In this document: piece after piece, positions 5,884-7,265 of the stretch
How positions within the stretch are numbered: position 1 is the first letter of the stretch
How the letters are laid out: each line of letters opens with the position of its first letter
Origin: Brevibacillus sp.
GTDB lineage: Bacteria; Bacillota; Bacilli; Brevibacillales; Brevibacillaceae
DNA length: 7,265 bases
Assembly (NCBI GenBank): GCA_029240815.1
Contig: JARDZO010000276.1
Span: 1-7,265 of the forward strand
Direction of reading: 5' to 3'
Translations under genes and position numbers: made by a program
The notes under the pieces: generated by a model
Told to the model about the DNA's origin: nothing
What the model saw: only the letters and a program-made list of their open reading frames with translations
The model's database searches: none

Positions 5884-5907
5884 AAAAAACGGTTGCCGAA
5901 GCAACCG
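5884..5907 (-). terminator. Strong rho-independent terminator with a UUCG tetraloop
   Basis: The minus strand reads CGGTTGC (5907-5901), TTCG, GCAACCG (5896-5890), then six T (5889-5884). The stem is a perfect 7 bp, closed by C-UUCG-G, an extra-stable tetraloop. It most likely ends the transcript of the zinc-ribbon gene whose stop is at 6042, about 135 bases upstream. On the plus strand the same stem has a CGAA loop but no U-tract follows, so it works in one direction. Confidence 0.85.
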
Positions 5908-6041
5908 CAGATCAACTTGTTCAAGAGACCTTATCTCTTTCCGAAAAATCTTCTGTGCCCTTTTTGAAAATCTGGTTTTCCTCATTGTGATGATTATTGA
6001 GTTATAGTACCCTTGTAGAAAGTGAAAACCGCTACATATCA

Positions 6042-6284
6042 TTAAAAAATTCTTCTATGTTTTAGGTCAAGTAACTCTATATCTTTTAAACAATTAGGGC
6101 AGTAGTAATAGAATTTTAATTGATTATGGTCCCCTTCGTGATAAGTTCCATCCTCACTGTACCAACCAGTCTTGATCTTATCTTTCTTTTTATCTAACTT
6201 CCTTGTGCAAAGAGGACAGATCTTTTTATAGAATAACAAGCGAAAAAATTCTTTGTATGTAAACTCAAACTCATATGATGACAT
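6042..6284 (-). CDS. Small zinc-ribbon-like hypothetical protein (two CPxC motifs)
   Basis: This is an 80-residue protein of unknown function. It has two knuckles, C23-P-L-C26 and C62-P-N-C65, about 35 residues apart, the classic spacing of a treble-clef or zinc-ribbon that binds one zinc. The segment between them is charged (KLDKKKDKIK) then aromatic (KFYYY). The N-terminus is aromatic-rich (YEFEFTYKEFFRLLFY). There is no signal peptide or clear membrane helix. The ATG at 6284 is supported by AAGGGG (6293-6298) 8 bases upstream. It follows a broken membrane-protein-like gene by 37 bases on the same strand, so the two probably formed an operon. The region is very AT-rich. No family name can be given with confidence. 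Confidence 0.75.
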   Translation of the reverse strand: MSSYEFEFTYKEFFRLLFYKKICPLCTRKLDKKKDKIKTGWYSEDGTYHEGDHNQLKFYYYCPNCLKDIELLDLKHRRIF

Positions 6285-6321
6285 CCTTTAATCCCCTTAT
6301 TATCTATTGGAGTTTAAATAT

Positions 6322-6576
6322 TTACTTTTGAGGTTTCCTAGGGAAGCCATTAACAAATAAAACTATTCCAATTAATGTGAATACAGGGACGAATATGTTT
6401 CCAAAGAAATTCGAGATAATGGGCATCGAATTATAAAAAAATGAAAAGGGAACAAAATCGTTTGAACTGCCACCTTCCCAAACTAAAGAAGAAAGTTTAT
6501 TCTGATGCCAAGTTACTGCTTCATCTCCAAATTATTCATAAGAGAAGCTGTTGGTTATAACTTTAAGTTGTTCCAT
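6322..6576 (-). pseudogene. Small membrane-protein-like gene broken by an in-frame TAA
   Basis: From ATG at 6576 the minus strand encodes 14 codons (MEQLKVITNSFSYE), then TAA at 6534-6532. The same frame continues open for 69 further codons to TAA at 6324-6322. The continuation reads as protein: DEAVTWHQNKL, SSLVWEGGSSNDFVPFSFF, then a hydrophobic segment (about codons 58-77, FFGNIFVPVFTLIGIVLFVN) that would make one membrane helix, and a basic tail PRKPQK. A GAGGTGT ribosome binding site lies 9 bases before the ATG. No alternative start restores the downstream part. The intact protein would have about 84 residues. Its position 37 bases before the zinc-ribbon gene suggests a two-gene operon. 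The family is not recognised. A sequencing error at the stop codon is the main alternative to a true nonsense mutation. Confidence 0.55.
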
Positions 6577-6666
6577 ATTTCATTGACACCTCTCCCTCAC
6601 TTTTATATGATGATGTAATGCCCAAATCTAATCGCAATGAATATTTCTATGAGGAGGTTAATGTAG

Positions 6667-7191
6667 ATGAATGTTGTTGTTACAGAATACAACGCTAATT
6701 GGAAACAGAGGTTTATTGAGGAATCTCAAAAAATAAAGGATATTTTTGGTGATGAGTTAATCGACATTCATCATATTGGTAGTACTTCAGTTTCAGGGTT
6801 AAAATCCAAACCAATCATTGATATCATGCCAGTAGTAAAAGATATTGAAAAGATAGATACGTTTAATGTACGAATGGAAGAGCTTGGTTACGAATGTATG
6901 GGCGAGCTCGGTATGAAAGGAAGAAGATATTTCAGAAAAGGTGGAGATAATCGCACGCATCAAGTACATGTATTTCAAGGGGATAACAAGGAAGATATTA
7001 CTCGCCATTTGGCGGTAAGGGATTACCTCCGAACGCATCCAGATGAAGCAAATCATTATGGAGATTTAAAAGAACGCCTCGCCAAACAGTTCCCATGGGA
7101 CAGTGAAGCTTATATGGACGGTAAAGATGTGTTTGTTAAAGAGCTAGAAAGAACAGCTCTAATTTGGTATAAAATGGGATATGGATGTTAA
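6667..7191 (+). CDS. GrpB/UPF0157 family protein (nucleotidyltransferase-like fold)
   Basis: The protein has 174 residues, the usual full length of the family. It opens with VVVTEYNANWKQRFIEE, the typical Y-x-x-x-W-x-x-x-F-x-x-E start. The signature HHIGSTSVSGLKSKPIIDI is at 35-53; its G-S pair and following Asp resemble the active-site motif of the nucleotidyltransferase superfamily. HQVHVF (98-103) and HLAVRDYLRTHPDEANHYGDLKERLA (114-139) are also conserved in the family. Its biochemical role is not established; members are often annotated as GrpB or glutamate-rich protein B, though this is unrelated to the GrpE chaperone cofactor. GAGGAGG (6650-6657 region) lies 9 bases before ATG 6667. 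It is transcribed away from the broken minus-strand gene, with a 90-base divergent intergenic space holding no clear promoter. It appears intact and monocistronic within the window. Confidence 0.92.
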   Translation: MNVVVTEYNANWKQRFIEESQKIKDIFGDELIDIHHIGSTSVSGLKSKPIIDIMPVVKDIEKIDTFNVRMEELGYECMGELGMKGRRYFRKGGDNRTHQVHVFQGDNKEDITRHLAVRDYLRTHPDEANHYGDLKERLAKQFPWDSEAYMDGKDVFVKELERTALIWYKMGYGC

Positions 7192-7265
7192 GCTAGTTCT
7201 CCGTTAATGCAGCATATACATGTAATTGTTCAGGACGTCCTTAATTGCCTTTTCCCCAAATACAT

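Larger units (their letters stand above)
5481..6041. other. Stretch of about 560 bases without an intact gene
   Basis: Between the VOC gene and the zinc-ribbon gene I see the palindrome at 5532-5549, a possible gene remnant at 5655-5843, and a strong minus-strand terminator at 5884-5907. Nothing else convincing appears. A 38-codon ATG frame at 5869-5985 lacks a ribosome binding site and runs through the terminator. No tRNA, CRISPR or full insertion sequence is visible. The content looks like decayed DNA between unrelated transcription units. Confidence 0.5.

Noticed and set aside
5869..5985. 38-codon minus-strand ATG frame
   Set aside because: It has no ribosome binding site, reads through the terminator hairpin and shows no recognisable product.
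6649..6666. Five-codon upstream frame (MRRLM) before the GrpB-family gene
   Set aside because: It is simply the ribosome binding site read as codons, and nothing supports translation.
7232..7241. 10-bp palindrome AGGACGTCCT after the GrpB-family gene
   Set aside because: It is too short to call, has no U-tract for a terminator, and the window ends before any context.

Overview
The window suggests a Gram-positive, endospore-forming-type Bacillota, most likely Bacillales (Bacillus, Brevibacillus or Paenibacillus kind). The reasons are strong GAGGAGG-type ribosome binding sites, TTG start use, and a biosynthetic locus of the heterocycloanthracin/sonorensin class, which is known from Bacillus relatives. 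The genus cannot be fixed from this sequence alone.

Bases 1 to about 4910, all read on the minus strand, hold a ribosomal peptide (RiPP) locus for a thiazole/oxazole-modified microcin (TOMM). In transcription order it has four genes. First is a short precursor whose core carries 17 cysteines (4639-4908). Next is an Ocin-ThiF-like 'F protein' with an N-terminal leader-binding domain (2529-4481). Third is a fused E1-like/YcaO cyclodehydratase (589-2532). Last is the start of a SagB-type FMN-dependent azoline dehydrogenase, cut by the left edge (1-521). A rho-independent terminator separates the precursor from the enzymes. The F and cyclodehydratase genes overlap by 4 bases (ATGA). A 9-bp hairpin abuts the ribosome binding site of the dehydrogenase gene. 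The expected pathway is as follows: the F protein binds the leader and presents the core, the YcaO enzyme uses ATP to turn Cys (and perhaps Ser) into azolines, and the SagB enzyme oxidises these to azoles. No exporter, leader protease or dedicated immunity gene is visible; they may lie beyond base 1 or elsewhere.

Bases about 4910 to 7265 are much more AT-rich. They hold a small VOC-fold protein gene (5109-5459, minus) with its own terminator and a near-perfect palindrome upstream, then a roughly 580-base stretch without an intact gene that contains a possible gene remnant and a strong terminator. Next come a small zinc-ribbon-like protein (6042-6284, minus), a membrane-protein-like gene broken by an in-frame stop (6322-6576, minus), and a divergent GrpB/UPF0157-family gene (6667-7191, plus).

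The most interesting observations are these. The F protein's C-terminal half reads as a degenerate YcaO domain, so F and the cyclodehydratase look like paralogues, one of them having lost its ATP-binding and zinc residues. The precursor core has two registers, a hydrophobic 4-residue period followed by a 3-residue Cys period whose third position alternates Arg/Gln with Asn.
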